This document shows positions 7,275 to 15,156 of a DNA stretch of 37,031 nt, one piece after another (position 1 is the stretch's first letter; the number at the start of each line of letters is the position of its first letter). The stretch is from the NCBI RefSeq assembly GCF_000308595.1, contig NZ_BAGA01000082.1:1-37031 (forward strand), read 5' to 3'. Origin of the DNA: Nocardia higoensis NBRC 100133 (GTDB taxonomy: Bacteria > Actinomycetota > Actinomycetes > Mycobacteriales > Mycobacteriaceae). The notes below the pieces were generated by a model. That model saw nothing but the letters and a program-made list of their open reading frames with translations. It was not told where the DNA came from and did no database searches. The translations under genes and the position numbers were made by a program.

Positions 7275-8990
7275 TCATCGGGATTTCGTCCATATCCATT
7301 GCGCCACAGGCAGGTGCGGACGCCATGCCGTGAATCCGCCCAGCGGTTCGGCGCGATAGATCTGGAATTTGCGCAACAGCCCGCCGTATTCGGCCGCCGA
7401 GCGAACTAGCAGCGCTTCGGTCTCCGCCGTCACGGCATTGGCGACCAGCCGGCCGCCCGGACGCAGCCGATCCAGACAGGAATCGAGCAATCCGTCCTGC
7501 GTGAGGCCCCCACCCACGAAAATCGCATCGGGGGTTCCCTCGGCATCCGCGGCGAGTTCGGCGCCGGCTTCTCCGCGCACGACCACCTGCGGTACGCCGA
7601 GCGCCCGCGCATTCGCCGCTATCACGGCCCGCCTGCGTTCCAGTCGCTCGAAACCGATCGCCCGGCAGGACGGGTGGGTGCGGCACCATTCGATGGCGAT
7701 GCTGCCCGAACCCCCGCCGATATCCCACAGCAGTTCGCCGGGCGCGGGTGCGAGCGCCGACAATGTCAGTGCGCGGACCTCCGCCTTGGTGAGCTGCCCG
7801 TCGCCACCGAAACTCTCGTCCGGCAGACCGGGCACACGGGTGCGGTGCGCGGCATCGGGACCACCCACGGTTTCGATGGCGACGATGTTCAACGGGTCGA
7901 TGGTCCGCGGGTCGATGCCGCGCGAGTCGGGACCGTCCGCCGAGGTGCCGTCAGGGTCGACGCTCGGAAGGGTGGTGCCGATCGGTGCCGCCGGTGAGCG
8001 GTCCGCGCTACGCGGGCCGGTGCTGCGCCGCGCGGGACCGACGGCCTCGCCGCCTGAACCATCCGCACGATGCCGGCCCGCGGCATGCCGCACCGCGCGG
8101 GGTCGGTCGGCGCCCGGCTGCGCATCACCTCGTCGCGCAAGCGCCGCGCCCATGTCACGACCCATCGCCTGGCCGGACGCGCCGGAAGCGAGCGGATCCG
8201 CGACGGCGCCGGCCAGCTGGGCGGCAGTGGCCGTGCCGATCCGCTCGGCGGGGCCGCCCAGTTGTTCGAGCAGCGTGAGGCGTGAGTCACCGAAGCCGTT
8301 GTCGCACAACAGTTGTGCCAGCGCGACAGGTGTCGTCTCGTCGGCGCTGAGCACGAGGAGGCGGCGGCCGTCGGTCAGCTCGGGCAGCACCCCGGCCAGT
8401 GGCCGCCCGACCGCACTGACCACCGGGATGTCGGACAGCGCCCAGCCGAGGCGGGCACAGGCCAGCGAGGCCGAGGACGGTTGCGGCAGGACTCGCAGGG
8501 CAGCCGGGCCGAACAGGCGCGCCAGCGTCACGCCGATGCCGTAGAACATCGGGTCGCCGCTGGCCAGCACGCACACCCGTCGGCCCGACTGCGCGAGCAG
8601 CAGTGCGCGCAGCGCGGGAAGCAACGGCGAGGGCCAGGTCCGGCGCTCGGCGCGCACGGCGGCGGGCAGCAGCTCGAGTTGCCGGGACGAGCCGAACACC
8701 ACGTCGGACTCCTCGATCGCCGCACACGCGACCGCACCGAGCCCACGCCAACCGTCCGCGCCGATGCCGACGACGGCGATCGCCGGACCCGGCCAGGGCT
8801 CCGCGCCGGCCTCGCCCGCTCGCCCGCCGGTCACCGCCCCGCCGGCCGCCTTCCGGCTCTCGCCCCCACCGTCGGCGTTCGCGCCGGCGCCGCGCCGCCC
8901 GGTCATGCTCGGCCCGCTCCCGCTCGACTCGCCGTTGCGCCCGCCGCCTCTGCCCGATCCGGTGGCACCGAGCCCGACAGCACCACTCAC
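7275..8990 (-). CDS. cobL: Precorrin-6Y C5,15-methyltransferase (decarboxylating) CobL
   Basis: Two-domain corrin methyltransferase that methylates precorrin-6B at C5 and C15 and removes a carboxyl group. Domain 1 (about 69-267) is tetrapyrrole-methylase-like: AIAVVGIGADGW, VCVLASGDPMFYGIG. Domain 2 (about 395-571) is a class I SAM fold with LTKAEVRAL and DIGGGSGSIAIEWCR near 423-437. The 571 residues are well above the roughly 400 usual for CobL. The excess is a Gly/Ser-rich N-terminal tail (1-68) and an Arg/Ala/Gly-rich insertion at about 265-365, placed before the last strand of domain 1 (NIVAIETVGG). The insertion is flanked by repeated Asp-Pro-Leu. GTG 8990 overlaps the SDR stop (GTGA), which supports this start; internal GTG or ATG starts are possible. 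Confidence 0.93.
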   Translation of the reverse strand: MSGAVGLGATGSGRGGGRNGESSGSGPSMTGRRGAGANADGGGESRKAAGGAVTGGRAGEAGAEPWPGPAIAVVGIGADGWRGLGAVACAAIEESDVVFGSSRQLELLPAAVRAERRTWPSPLLPALRALLLAQSGRRVCVLASGDPMFYGIGVTLARLFGPAALRVLPQPSSASLACARLGWALSDIPVVSAVGRPLAGVLPELTDGRRLLVLSADETTPVALAQLLCDNGFGDSRLTLLEQLGGPAERIGTATAAQLAGAVADPLASGASGQAMGRDMGAALARRGDAQPGADRPRAVRHAAGRHRADGSGGEAVGPARRSTGPRSADRSPAAPIGTTLPSVDPDGTSADGPDSRGIDPRTIDPLNIVAIETVGGPDAAHRTRVPGLPDESFGGDGQLTKAEVRALTLSALAPAPGELLWDIGGGSGSIAIEWCRTHPSCRAIGFERLERRRAVIAANARALGVPQVVVRGEAGAELAADAEGTPDAIFVGGGLTQDGLLDSCLDRLRPGGRLVANAVTAETEALLVRSAAEYGGLLRKFQIYRAEPLGGFTAWRPHLPVAQWIWTKSR

Positions 8991-9742
8991 CGCGGCATCC
9001 GGCGCCAGACGAACCGGGGCAGCAGGCGCATGGCGAAGAACAGCGGCTGCAGCGCCCACGGCACCCAGATCACTTCCGAGCGGCGGCGCAGTCCGCGCAC
9101 GACCGCGTCGGCGACCTGGTCGGGGGTGCTCGACAGCGGGGCGGGGTCCATGCCCTCGGTCATCCGCCCGATGACGAACCCGGGGCGCACCAGCAGCAGG
9201 CGCACGCCGCTGCCGTGCAAGGCGTCGGCGAGGCCGCTGGCGAATCCGTCCAAGCCTGCCTTGGCCGAGCCGTAGACATAGTTCGCCCGCCGGACGCGCA
9301 CGCCCGCCACCGAACCGAACACGACGATGCGGCCGCTGCCCTGGGCACGCAGGAGATCGGCGACCGTGGTCAGCACGCTGAGCTGTGCGACGTAGTCGGT
9401 GTGCACGACCGCGATCGCGTGGGCCGGATCGTGCTCGGCACGGGCCTGGTCGCCGAGGATGCCGAAGGCGAGCACCACCACGCCGAGCGGGCCGTGTTCG
9501 GCGGCGATCTCCTCCAGCAGAGCCGGATGGCTCGCGGTGTCGTCGGCGTCGAATTCGACGGTGTGCACGGCGGTCGCGCCGGCCTCCAGCACGGCGGCGG
9601 ACTCGGCGGCGAGTTGCCCGCTGCGCCGGGCCGCCAGGATCACTGTTCGTCCCGGGGCCAGCCGTTGCGCGACCCGCACACCCATCTCACTGCGTCCGCC
9701 GAGCAGCAGTACCGCGCCCGCGTCGATCTCTCCCGATCCCAT
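8987..9742 (-). CDS. Short-chain dehydrogenase/reductase, DprE2-like
   Basis: Cytosolic NAD(P)-dependent SDR of 251 residues. The nucleotide-binding turn is LLLGGRSEMG (12-21), the catalytic serine S144 is in VVFGSVAG, and the YxxxK pair is Y157/K161 in RRANYVYGSAKAGLDGF. The sequence resembles DprE2, the ketoreductase of decaprenylphosphoryl-arabinose synthesis, but its position next to cobL matches the separate M. tuberculosis gene Rv2073c. I therefore call it a DprE2-like SDR and not dprE2. ATG 9742 is used because the longer open frame overlaps the divergent PPOX promoter. It is coupled to cobL by a 4-nt overlap. The substrate is unknown. Confidence 0.88.
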   Translation of the reverse strand: MGSGEIDAGAVLLLGGRSEMGVRVAQRLAPGRTVILAARRSGQLAAESAAVLEAGATAVHTVEFDADDTASHPALLEEIAAEHGPLGVVVLAFGILGDQARAEHDPAHAIAVVHTDYVAQLSVLTTVADLLRAQGSGRIVVFGSVAGVRVRRANYVYGSAKAGLDGFASGLADALHGSGVRLLLVRPGFVIGRMTEGMDPAPLSSTPDQVADAVVRGLRRRSEVIWVPWALQPLFFAMRLLPRFVWRRMPR

Positions 9743-9812
9743 GCGGCCTAGTCTGTCATCCCGGCGCGGCGGCCAGGTGCGGGCGTCACGCGGCCGGGCG
9801 GACACGATCGGC

Positions 9813-9818
9813 TACCGT
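9813..9818 (+). promoter_or_regulatory. Leaderless -10 element of the PPOX gene
   Basis: TACCGT ends 6 nt before the ATG at 9825, in the 82-nt divergent gap with the SDR. No Shine-Dalgarno is visible, so the gene is probably leaderless. Confidence 0.5.
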
Positions 9819-9824
9819 CGACGG

Positions 9825-10223
9825 ATGCCGACCAGCACCGCGCAGTTGACTCCCGCCGCCATCGAATTCACCACCGAACGGCACCTGGCCACCCTGACCA
9901 CGCTGCGCGCCGACGGCACCCCGCACGTCGTCGCCGTGGGGTTCACCTGGGACGCCGAGGCCGGGATCGCCCGCATCATCACCAACGACGGTTCGGTGAA
10001 GGTGCGCAATGTGCGTCGCGCCGGGTATGCGGCGGTGAGCCAGGTGGATGGGCCACGCTGGCTCACGCTGGAAGGCCCGGCCACCGTGCTCGACGATCCG
10101 GACAGCGTCGCCGAGGCGGTCCGCCGCTACGCCGGCCGCTACCGTCAGCCCAGGGAGAACCCGACCCGCGTGGTGATCGCCATCCAGGTCGGCAAGGTGC
10201 TCTCCTCGAGCACCCTGCGCTGA
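9825..10223 (+). CDS. PPOX-class F420-dependent oxidoreductase (Rv2074-like)
   Basis: Split beta-barrel flavin/deazaflavin-binding protein of 132 residues. It lines up closely with M. tuberculosis Rv2074 as I recall it, reported as an F420H2-dependent biliverdin reductase: ERHLATLTTLRADGTPHVVA, then VGFTWDAEAGIARIIT, then SQVDGPRWLTLEGPA, and RRVVIA/TRVVIAIQVGKVL near the end. The divergent pairing with the SDR-cobL genes is also the M. tuberculosis order. The natural substrate in this organism is unknown; haem-derived biliverdin is a candidate. The gene looks intact and starts without a leader. Confidence 0.88.
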   Translation: MPTSTAQLTPAAIEFTTERHLATLTTLRADGTPHVVAVGFTWDAEAGIARIITNDGSVKVRNVRRAGYAAVSQVDGPRWLTLEGPATVLDDPDSVAEAVRRYAGRYRQPRENPTRVVIAIQVGKVLSSSTLR

Positions 10224-10421
10224 GTCCGCTCGGCACGGCATGCCGCATTCCTCGATGACTTCCAGCACCGACTTGCCGTCCGGCACCGAGAGCACCCGCC
10301 GCGAGCGCAAGAGCTGAACTTCGAAGCCACCACTTGCCGGCTTCGGGTCCGTCGTCGCCGCCTCGGGACGGTGCCGTTCTCGACGATTCAGCACTTTCCG
10401 CAAGCGTCTGGGCTCGAACAT
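10224..10421 (-). pseudogene. Remnant of a [2Fe-2S] ferredoxin domain (PDR/VanB-type reductase)
   Basis: A minus-strand frame downstream of the MpaB gene reads GGFEVQLLRSRRVLSVPDGK followed by SVLEVIEECGMPC. This matches the start of the C-terminal plant-type ferredoxin domain of phthalate-dioxygenase-reductase-like proteins (xVxLxRSxxxLxVPxxxSVLEVxExxG). The similarity then stops where the cluster-binding Cys-rich loop (CxxGxCGxC) should come, and the frame runs antisense through the PPOX gene. The FAD/NAD domains are absent. I read it as a truncated relic of an electron-transfer partner, perhaps once linked to the MpaB oxygenase. Confidence 0.55.
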
Positions 10422-10431
10422 GGGGAGCGAC

Positions 10432-11799
10432 TCAACCGGCTGGTTGGGCGATAGGGCACCCGATCGCGGTGGTGGCGGTGTCGTTGTGGTGGTTGTAGCG
10501 CGTAGCGGTCACGCCTTTCCTCGCGGAATTGTGCCGGGTGTACCAGACCACCAGCCGCCAGAAGAAGTCGCCCTTCTCGAGTCGGCGGGCAGCGCGGCGT
10601 TCGGCGCCGGGAAGCCGGTGGCCTATCCTCCCGACGGTGACGTTGGCGGCCGAGAACCAACCGGTGACGGTATCCCACGGCTGGATGCGAATTTCCCGGA
10701 ATCGGGTGTTCCGCACGAGGGCTCGCACAGCTGGTTCACCACTGAAGTAGGCGATCATGCCCATGGCCGGTGCAACCGCCGCCGCCTTCATCCGCGATCG
10801 CAGACCGTGCTCACCGATGTTCTCGGCGGCGGTCGCGGCCATCGACGCAGTCCACTCCGACGGCCCACCGATGGTGCTGAATTGGTAGCGCAGGCCGGCC
10901 AACGCGTCGTCGATGTTTCTCGGGACCAATTCTTCGGCCGCGCCGAAGATATAGCCGATGTATGCCCAGTACATCGTCACGTCGGTGAGTTCATCCCGCG
11001 TGTGGGTACGTCCGTGAGCGTGGTCGAACAGCAACGGGAACAATCCGAACGACAACGAAGCGCCCATGATCGAGGTGTTCGAAATGGGGTTGCCGTGGTG
11101 GGCGAAATGCTCGTCACCCCATGAGCGCCGCAGTCCGGCCCGGACTTGGGCGTGCATGAGACGGACGCGGATCGTGTCGTGGAATCGTGGCGAGTTGCGT
11201 TGCACCGCATCGGGTTCGGCCATGGCGGCGAACCACAGGTTTGTTTCCAGGTTCCGCGTCGCGAAGTCACGCACGTAACGGCCGGTTGCTCCGACCGCGC
11301 TGGAGACCTCCTCCCCGACGAACGTGGCCATGAAATCCAGCACAGCCATGCACAGCTTCCCCGAGAAGGACGACTGCGTCCAGAGCTGCCTGCCCCGCTC
11401 CCACTGGTCCGGATCATGCCATTCAGGCGGGTTGTCCAGCCTGCGAAACAGCTCCGACAACGCGGGCGGGGCATCCTCGACGCTGTCGATGCCATGGGCG
11501 AGAGCCTGGTCCAACATCGCGCGACCGCGCTTCGTGCCCGTCTCACGGAATGCCTCGACAACGGCGTCCATGATCTCGTCGCCCTGCCAGAAGTGATCGG
11601 CGAACAGACGATTGAGTTCGGTGTCGGCGGGCTGCTCAGCCACGTCCAACCACGGTGAGAGGACCAGTTCGCAGGGGCGTTTCCATAGATCAGCGGAGGC
11701 GTCGGCGCGTGGGGGTGCCGGGCGCAACTGCTTGCCCTGTGCGTAATAGAAATCGAACGGATGGTCGGTCATTTCTCGCGGCTGCTCGGTCTCTGGCAC
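10432..11799 (-). CDS. MpaB/DUF2236 family oxygenase
   Basis: Member of the latex-clearing-protein/MpaB (DUF2236) family, proposed haem-b dependent oxygenases; about 455 residues. Family marks include the helix RVRLMHAQVR (about 211-220), FHDTIRVR before it, and the following HHGNPISN segment. These supply the conserved Arg and His residues around the haem in Lcp proteins. No signal peptide is seen, so it is probably cytosolic. I chose GTG 11799 because AAGGAG (11807-11812) leaves 7 nt to it, while GTG 11805 is only 1 nt away. A long dyad covers the promoter directly upstream. The 3' neighbour is a decayed ferredoxin-domain fragment. The substrate is unknown. Confidence 0.85.
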   Translation of the reverse strand: MPETEQPREMTDHPFDFYYAQGKQLRPAPPRADASADLWKRPCELVLSPWLDVAEQPADTELNRLFADHFWQGDEIMDAVVEAFRETGTKRGRAMLDQALAHGIDSVEDAPPALSELFRRLDNPPEWHDPDQWERGRQLWTQSSFSGKLCMAVLDFMATFVGEEVSSAVGATGRYVRDFATRNLETNLWFAAMAEPDAVQRNSPRFHDTIRVRLMHAQVRAGLRRSWGDEHFAHHGNPISNTSIMGASLSFGLFPLLFDHAHGRTHTRDELTDVTMYWAYIGYIFGAAEELVPRNIDDALAGLRYQFSTIGGPSEWTASMAATAAENIGEHGLRSRMKAAAVAPAMGMIAYFSGEPAVRALVRNTRFREIRIQPWDTVTGWFSAANVTVGRIGHRLPGAERRAARRLEKGDFFWRLVVWYTRHNSARKGVTATRYNHHNDTATTAIGCPIAQPAG

Positions 11800-11813
11800 A
11801 GTCACACTCCTTC

Positions 11814-11848
11814 GAGACTCATGAGACGACATACGTCGAATGAGTCTC
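11814..11848. promoter_or_regulatory. 35-nt dyad operator over the MpaB promoter
   Basis: Perfect outer arms GAGACTCAT / ATGAGTCTC are centred on 11831, and inner arms GACG / CGTC share the same centre, giving 13 of 17 paired positions. On the minus strand a promoter fits across it: TTACAG (11850-11855) and TATGTC (11828-11833), 16 nt apart. The dyad ends right beside the AAGGAG ribosome-binding site. This is the layout of a repressor operator of TetR type. No regulator gene is adjacent. Confidence 0.7.
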
Positions 11849-12049
11849 ACTGTAACCCGGTGCCACGCCGATGGAAGCCGGTTCAGGTTCCATCTCCGCG
11901 ACCACTCCGTGCAGGGGCTCGGTGTCGTGGTGACGGTATGCGACGGTGAGCCCGCCGGTCTGCTGGATGCCTGGACCCGGCCCTCTCGGCGATCCCTGCC
12001 GGGGCCGCGTCTCGTCGGCGCAGTGTCCTGTCTCGTCGGCCGCTGAGTC

Positions 12050-13177
12050 CTACAGAACCGTGAGACCGTGCGGCCGGTTGTTCACCGACTCGCAGCCGTC
12101 CTCGGTGACGATGACGATGTCCTCGATGCGCGCGCCCCACGAGCCGCGGAAGTAGATACCGGGCTCGATACTGAACGCCATGCCGGGGCGCAGGGCGAGC
12201 GTATTGCCCGAGACGATGTAGGGCTCCTCGTGCACGGACAGACCGATGCCGTGCCCGGTGCGGTGCACGAACGCGTCGCCGACACCGGCCTCGGTCAGCA
12301 ACTCGCGGGCGGCCGCGTCCACGGATTCGGCTGTGACGCCGGGCCGGACCGCGGCGACGGCGGCGGCCTGGGCCCGCTCCAGTTCGGCCACCCGCCCGGC
12401 GATCTCGGGCGACGGCTCGCCCATGGAGTAGGTGCGGGTGCAGTCGGAGAAGTAGCCGGGTTCCACGGGGCCCCCGATGTCGATGACCACCACGTCACCG
12501 CGCTCGATGCGCCGGTCGGAGACCGAGTGGTGCGGGTCGGCGCCGTGCGGGCCGCTGCCCACGATGACGAACTCGGCCCCGAGGTGGCCTTCCTCGATCA
12601 ACGCCGCCGCGATGTCCGCGCCGACCTCGGCTTCGGTGCGTCCCACCTGGAGGAATTCGCCCATCCGGGCATGCACACGGTCGATGGCCGCGCCCGCGCG
12701 GCGCAGCGCTTCGATCTCGGCCTCGTCCTTGATCATCCGCAGTTCCCGCAGTACCGGCGTCGCCGAGGTGGGCAGGCCGGTGAACGCGGCTGCCAGCGGA
12801 ATGAGGTGCAGCGCGGGCATGGCGTCGGCGACGGCCACCCGTGAGCCGGCGTGCAGGCTGGACTTCACGATCTGGTACGGATCGACCCCGTCGACCCAGT
12901 CCACGATGCGCAGGCCCAGCTCACCGGCGGCGGAATCGGCCAGGCCGGGCAGTTCCAGCTTCGGCACGACGACCGTCGGTGTCGCGCCGTCGGAGGTGAT
13001 GACCAGGCAGGTCAGTCGTTCGAAGGACTGGGCAGCCGACCCGATGAGGTAGCGCAGATCCGGTCCCGGGGTGATGAGCAGTGCGTCGAGGCTGGCCGTG
13101 CGCATCGCGGCTACCGCGCGCTCGAGCCGGTCTCCGTAGACATCCGCTGCGAACCTGGCGTGCGTGTGCGAACTCAT
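12050..13177 (-). CDS. pepE: M24 family Xaa-Pro dipeptidase (PepE, Rv2089c-like)
   Basis: Cytosolic metallopeptidase of the M24 creatinase/aminopeptidase-P fold that cleaves bonds before or after proline; 375 residues, the length I recall for M. tuberculosis PepE. An N-terminal creatinase-like domain covers about 1-150. The pita-bread domain carries all five metal ligands: D233 (VVVIDIGG), D245 (FSDCTRTYS), H309 ([14 protein letters not shown]), E338 (SIEPGIY) and E352 (ARIEDIVIV). The ATG at 13177 has TAGGGT 8 nt upstream, indicating a leaderless transcript. It is divergent from the exonuclease gene, as in M. tuberculosis. It is unrelated to E. coli aspartyl dipeptidase of the same symbol. 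Confidence 0.93.
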   Translation of the reverse strand: MSSHTHARFAADVYGDRLERAVAAMRTASLDALLITPGPDLRYLIGSAAQSFERLTCLVITSDGATPTVVVPKLELPGLADSAAGELGLRIVDWVDGVDPYQIVKSSLHAGSRVAVADAMPALHLIPLAAAFTGLPTSATPVLRELRMIKDEAEIEALRRAGAAIDRVHARMGEFLQVGRTEAEVGADIAAALIEEGHLGAEFVIVGSGPHGADPHHSVSDRRIERGDVVVIDIGGPVEPGYFSDCTRTYSMGEPSPEIAGRVAELERAQAAAVAAVRPGVTAESVDAAARELLTEAGVGDAFVHRTGHGIGLSVHEEPYIVSGNTLALRPGMAFSIEPGIYFRGSWGARIEDIVIVTEDGCESVNNRPHGLTVL

Positions 13178-13185
13178 ACCAGACG

Positions 13186-13191
13186 ACCCTA
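13186..13191 (-). promoter_or_regulatory. Leaderless -10 element of pepE
   Basis: TAGGGT on the minus strand, 8 nt before the pepE ATG, in the 93-nt divergent gap with the exonuclease gene. No Shine-Dalgarno is present. Confidence 0.55.
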
Positions 13192-13257
13192 CCCGCCGGG
13201 CGGGTCTGCGCCGAGCGATGCGCGGCGCAGCGGAGCCGGGTCGTCGGTGGCGGGAGG

Positions 13258-13263
13258 TAGCCT
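13258..13263 (+). promoter_or_regulatory. Leaderless -10 element of the exonuclease gene
   Basis: TAGCCT ends 7 nt before the GTG at 13271. Together with the pepE element it makes a compact pair of divergent leaderless promoters. Confidence 0.5.
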
Positions 13264-13270
13264 CTGGCGG

Positions 13271-14236
13271 GTGACCTCTGCTGCGACTCCCGGTGGCCCG
13301 CTGCTGTTGCTGGACGGTGCCAGTCTCTGGTTCCGCGCCTTCCACGCCATCCCCGACAAGCTCACCGCCGAGGACGGCCGCTCGGTGAACGCGGTGCGCG
13401 GCTTCACCGACATGGTGGCCTCGCTGATCACCCGGTTCGGCCCGAGCAGGCTGGTGGTCGCCCTCGACCTGGACTGGCGGCCCCGGTTCCGGGTGGAGTT
13501 GGTGCCGTCCTACAAGGCGCACCGGGTGGCCGTGGCAGGCCCGCCCGATACCGAGGAGGTTCCCGACCGGCTGACCCCGCAGGTCGAGATGATCCTCGAG
13601 GTGCTGGCGGCGGCGGGCATCGCCACCGGGGGCGCGGCCGGACTGGAAGCCGACGATGTGCTGGGCACGCTCGCGCACCGCGAGCGCGACGACGAGGTGG
13701 TGGTCGTCAGCGGCGATCGTGATCTGCTGCAACTGGTTCGTGACGAGCCCGCGCCGCCGGTTCGGGTGTTCTACGCCGGTCGCGGCCTGGCCAAGGCCGA
13801 ACTGTTCGGCCCCGCCGAGGTCGCCGCCAAATATCATGTGCCGCAAGAGAATGCGGGACCGGCATACGCGGATCTCGCGACCTTGCGCGGCGACGCCTCC
13901 GACGGCCTGCCCGGGGTGGCGGGTATCGGCGAGAAGTCCGCTGCCACCTTGATCTCCCGTTTCGGCTCCCTGGAAGCGCTGCGCGCGGCGGTCGCCGATC
14001 CCGACGCCGACCTCGCACCCGCCGCGCGCGCGAAACTGACTGCGGCAGCGGACTATCTGGACGCGGCGGCGCCGGTGGTGCGGGTGGTGCGCGACGCGGA
14101 GATCGACCTGTCCCGGCCCGACATCCTGCCCGGCGAACCGGCCGACCTCGACCGCCTCGTGACACTGGGCACGGCCTACAACGCCGAGAGCCCGGTCCGG
14201 CGGCTCGTCAAAGCCCTGGCGGCGCCGCGCGTCTGA
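13271..14236 (+). CDS. 5'-3' exonuclease (FEN-like, PIN domain)
   Basis: Stand-alone 5'-3' exonuclease/flap endonuclease like the nuclease domain of DNA polymerase I, 321 residues. Visible metal-binding acidic clusters are [16 protein letters not shown] near the N-terminus, [12 protein letters not shown] followed by PSYKAHR, then [12 protein letters not shown] and [14 protein letters not shown] helix-hairpin-helix, [20 protein letters not shown], contacts DNA downstream. It probably works in Okazaki-fragment processing or repair alongside Pol I. The start is GTG 13271. The pairing with divergent pepE and convergent DUF4333/helY matches M. tuberculosis Rv2089c-Rv2092c. A strong hairpin terminator follows. 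Confidence 0.92.
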   Translation: MTSAATPGGPLLLLDGASLWFRAFHAIPDKLTAEDGRSVNAVRGFTDMVASLITRFGPSRLVVALDLDWRPRFRVELVPSYKAHRVAVAGPPDTEEVPDRLTPQVEMILEVLAAAGIATGGAAGLEADDVLGTLAHRERDDEVVVVSGDRDLLQLVRDEPAPPVRVFYAGRGLAKAELFGPAEVAAKYHVPQENAGPAYADLATLRGDASDGLPGVAGIGEKSAATLISRFGSLEALRAAVADPDADLAPAARAKLTAAADYLDAAAPVVRVVRDAEIDLSRPDILPGEPADLDRLVTLGTAYNAESPVRRLVKALAAPRV

Positions 14237-14251
14237 CCTGCGTCGAGACCA

Positions 14252-14286
14252 CACGAGCCCGCGCGAGATGTCGCGCGGGCTCGTTT
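14252..14286 (+). terminator. Strong intrinsic terminator after the exonuclease gene
   Basis: Perfect 14-nt arms ACGAGCCCGCGCGA / TCGCGCGGGCTCGT with a GATG loop, followed by TTT. It lies 15 nt after the exonuclease stop. Confidence 0.85.
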
Positions 14287-14301
14287 CCCCCACCCCTGTC
14301 G

Positions 14302-14329
14302 TGCCCGGCGACCGTCACCGATCGCCGGG
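14302..14329 (-). terminator. Hairpin at the 3' end of the DUF4333 gene
   Basis: GCCCGGCGA / TCGCCGGGC, 9-nt arms with a 10-nt loop, 10 nt past the stop of the minus-strand DUF4333 gene. No clear U-run. Likely terminator for that strand, working back to back with the one at 14252. Confidence 0.55.
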
Positions 14330-14339
14330 CGGGAAGTCA

Positions 14340-15038
14340 CTAGCTGGGGCGGCCGACCTCGTAGGTGCCGTCCTCCTTGGTGACCTTGATGTTGACCTTC
14401 TTGTTCTCGCCGTTGACCTTCAGGGTGCACTGGAAGGTGGAGTCGATCTCCACCTTCTGACCCGAGGGGCAGGAGACATCGGCGACGTCGGTGATGCCGT
14501 AGGAATCCTTCAGCACCGTCGAGACGCCGTTCTGTACCGCGGTCTGGTCCAGCTTGTCGGTGGCGGTGAGCAGCAGCACCAGCGTGACGATGCCGCCGAG
14601 GACCAGCACGCCGACCACGGCGAGGCCGATGATGAGACCGGTCTTGCCGCCGCCGGAGCGCGGCGGCTGCTGGCCCGGAGCCTGCCCCCACTGCTGCTGC
14701 GGCGCCTGGCCGGGCGTCGGGCCCCAGGCCTGCTGCGGCTGCTGGCCGGGCGTCTGCCCCCACTGCTGTTGCGGCTGCGGCTGACCGGGCGTCTGGCCCC
14801 ACGGCTGCTGCGGTTGCCCGCCGGTCTGGCCCCACTGCGGCTGCCCCGGAGTCTGCCCCCACTGCGCCTGGGGCTGATTCGGGTCGGCCCACTGCTGGGT
14901 CGGCTGGGCCGGAGGCGGAGTCTGCCCACCCCATTGCTGGGTCGGGCCCGCGCCGCCGGGCGGCTGCGCGCCGGTCCACACCTGGGTGGGATCGTTGCGT
15001 CCCTCCCCCGCTTCGTTCGGTCCAAACGGGCCGCTCAT
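14340..15038 (-). CDS. Pro/Gln-rich membrane protein with DUF4333 domain (Rv2091c-like)
   Basis: Single-pass membrane protein of 232 residues. The N-terminal 130 residues are a disordered, presumably cytoplasmic tail made of imperfect WGQTPGQPQ-type repeats. One transmembrane helix spans about 134-159 (GLIIGLAVVGVLVLGGIV and on). The outside part (160-232) looks like DUF4333, with two cysteines (C190 in VSCPSGQKV, C204 in TFQCTLKVNG) that could form a disulfide. The start is ATG 15038 with TGGAGG 6-7 nt upstream. Function is unknown. It sits downstream of helY on the same strand, as Rv2091c does beside Rv2092c, but a 118-nt gap leaves room for its own promoter. Confidence 0.88.
   Translation of the reverse strand: MSGPFGPNEAGEGRNDPTQVWTGAQPPGGAGPTQQWGGQTPPPAQPTQQWADPNQPQAQWGQTPGQPQWGQTGGQPQQPWGQTPGQPQPQQQWGQTPGQQPQQAWGPTPGQAPQQQWGQAPGQQPPRSGGGKTGLIIGLAVVGVLVLGGIVTLVLLLTATDKLDQTAVQNGVSTVLKDSYGITDVADVSCPSGQKVEIDSTFQCTLKVNGENKKVNIKVTKEDGTYEVGRPS
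14650..14945 (-). repeat. Imperfect WGQTPGQ-type coding repeats
   Basis: Tandem imperfect repeats of about 30-50 nt encode Trp-Gly-Gln-Thr-Pro-Gly-Gln-like units inside the DUF4333 protein tail. Copy number may vary between strains. Confidence 0.7.
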
Positions 15039-15156
15039 TGGTTGCCTCCACTCGCATCGTTACTCACACGGTAGCCCCCCGACGGCGTCTGGTCGTAGAG
15101 CACGACAGCTGCGCCACAGTCGGTACGCGAAAGAAATCAAATCACAGACGAATCCG

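Noticed and set aside
9059..9805. Longer start for the SDR gene at 9805
   Set aside because: The extra N-terminus (MSARPRDARTWPPRRDD) is Arg/Pro-rich and would overlap the divergent PPOX promoter; ATG 9742 gives the normal SDR N-terminus.
12050..14293. A 747-codon minus-strand frame containing pepE
   Set aside because: Only the 375 C-terminal codons are pepE-like. The rest is antisense of the exonuclease gene, and a leaderless promoter sits before ATG 13177.
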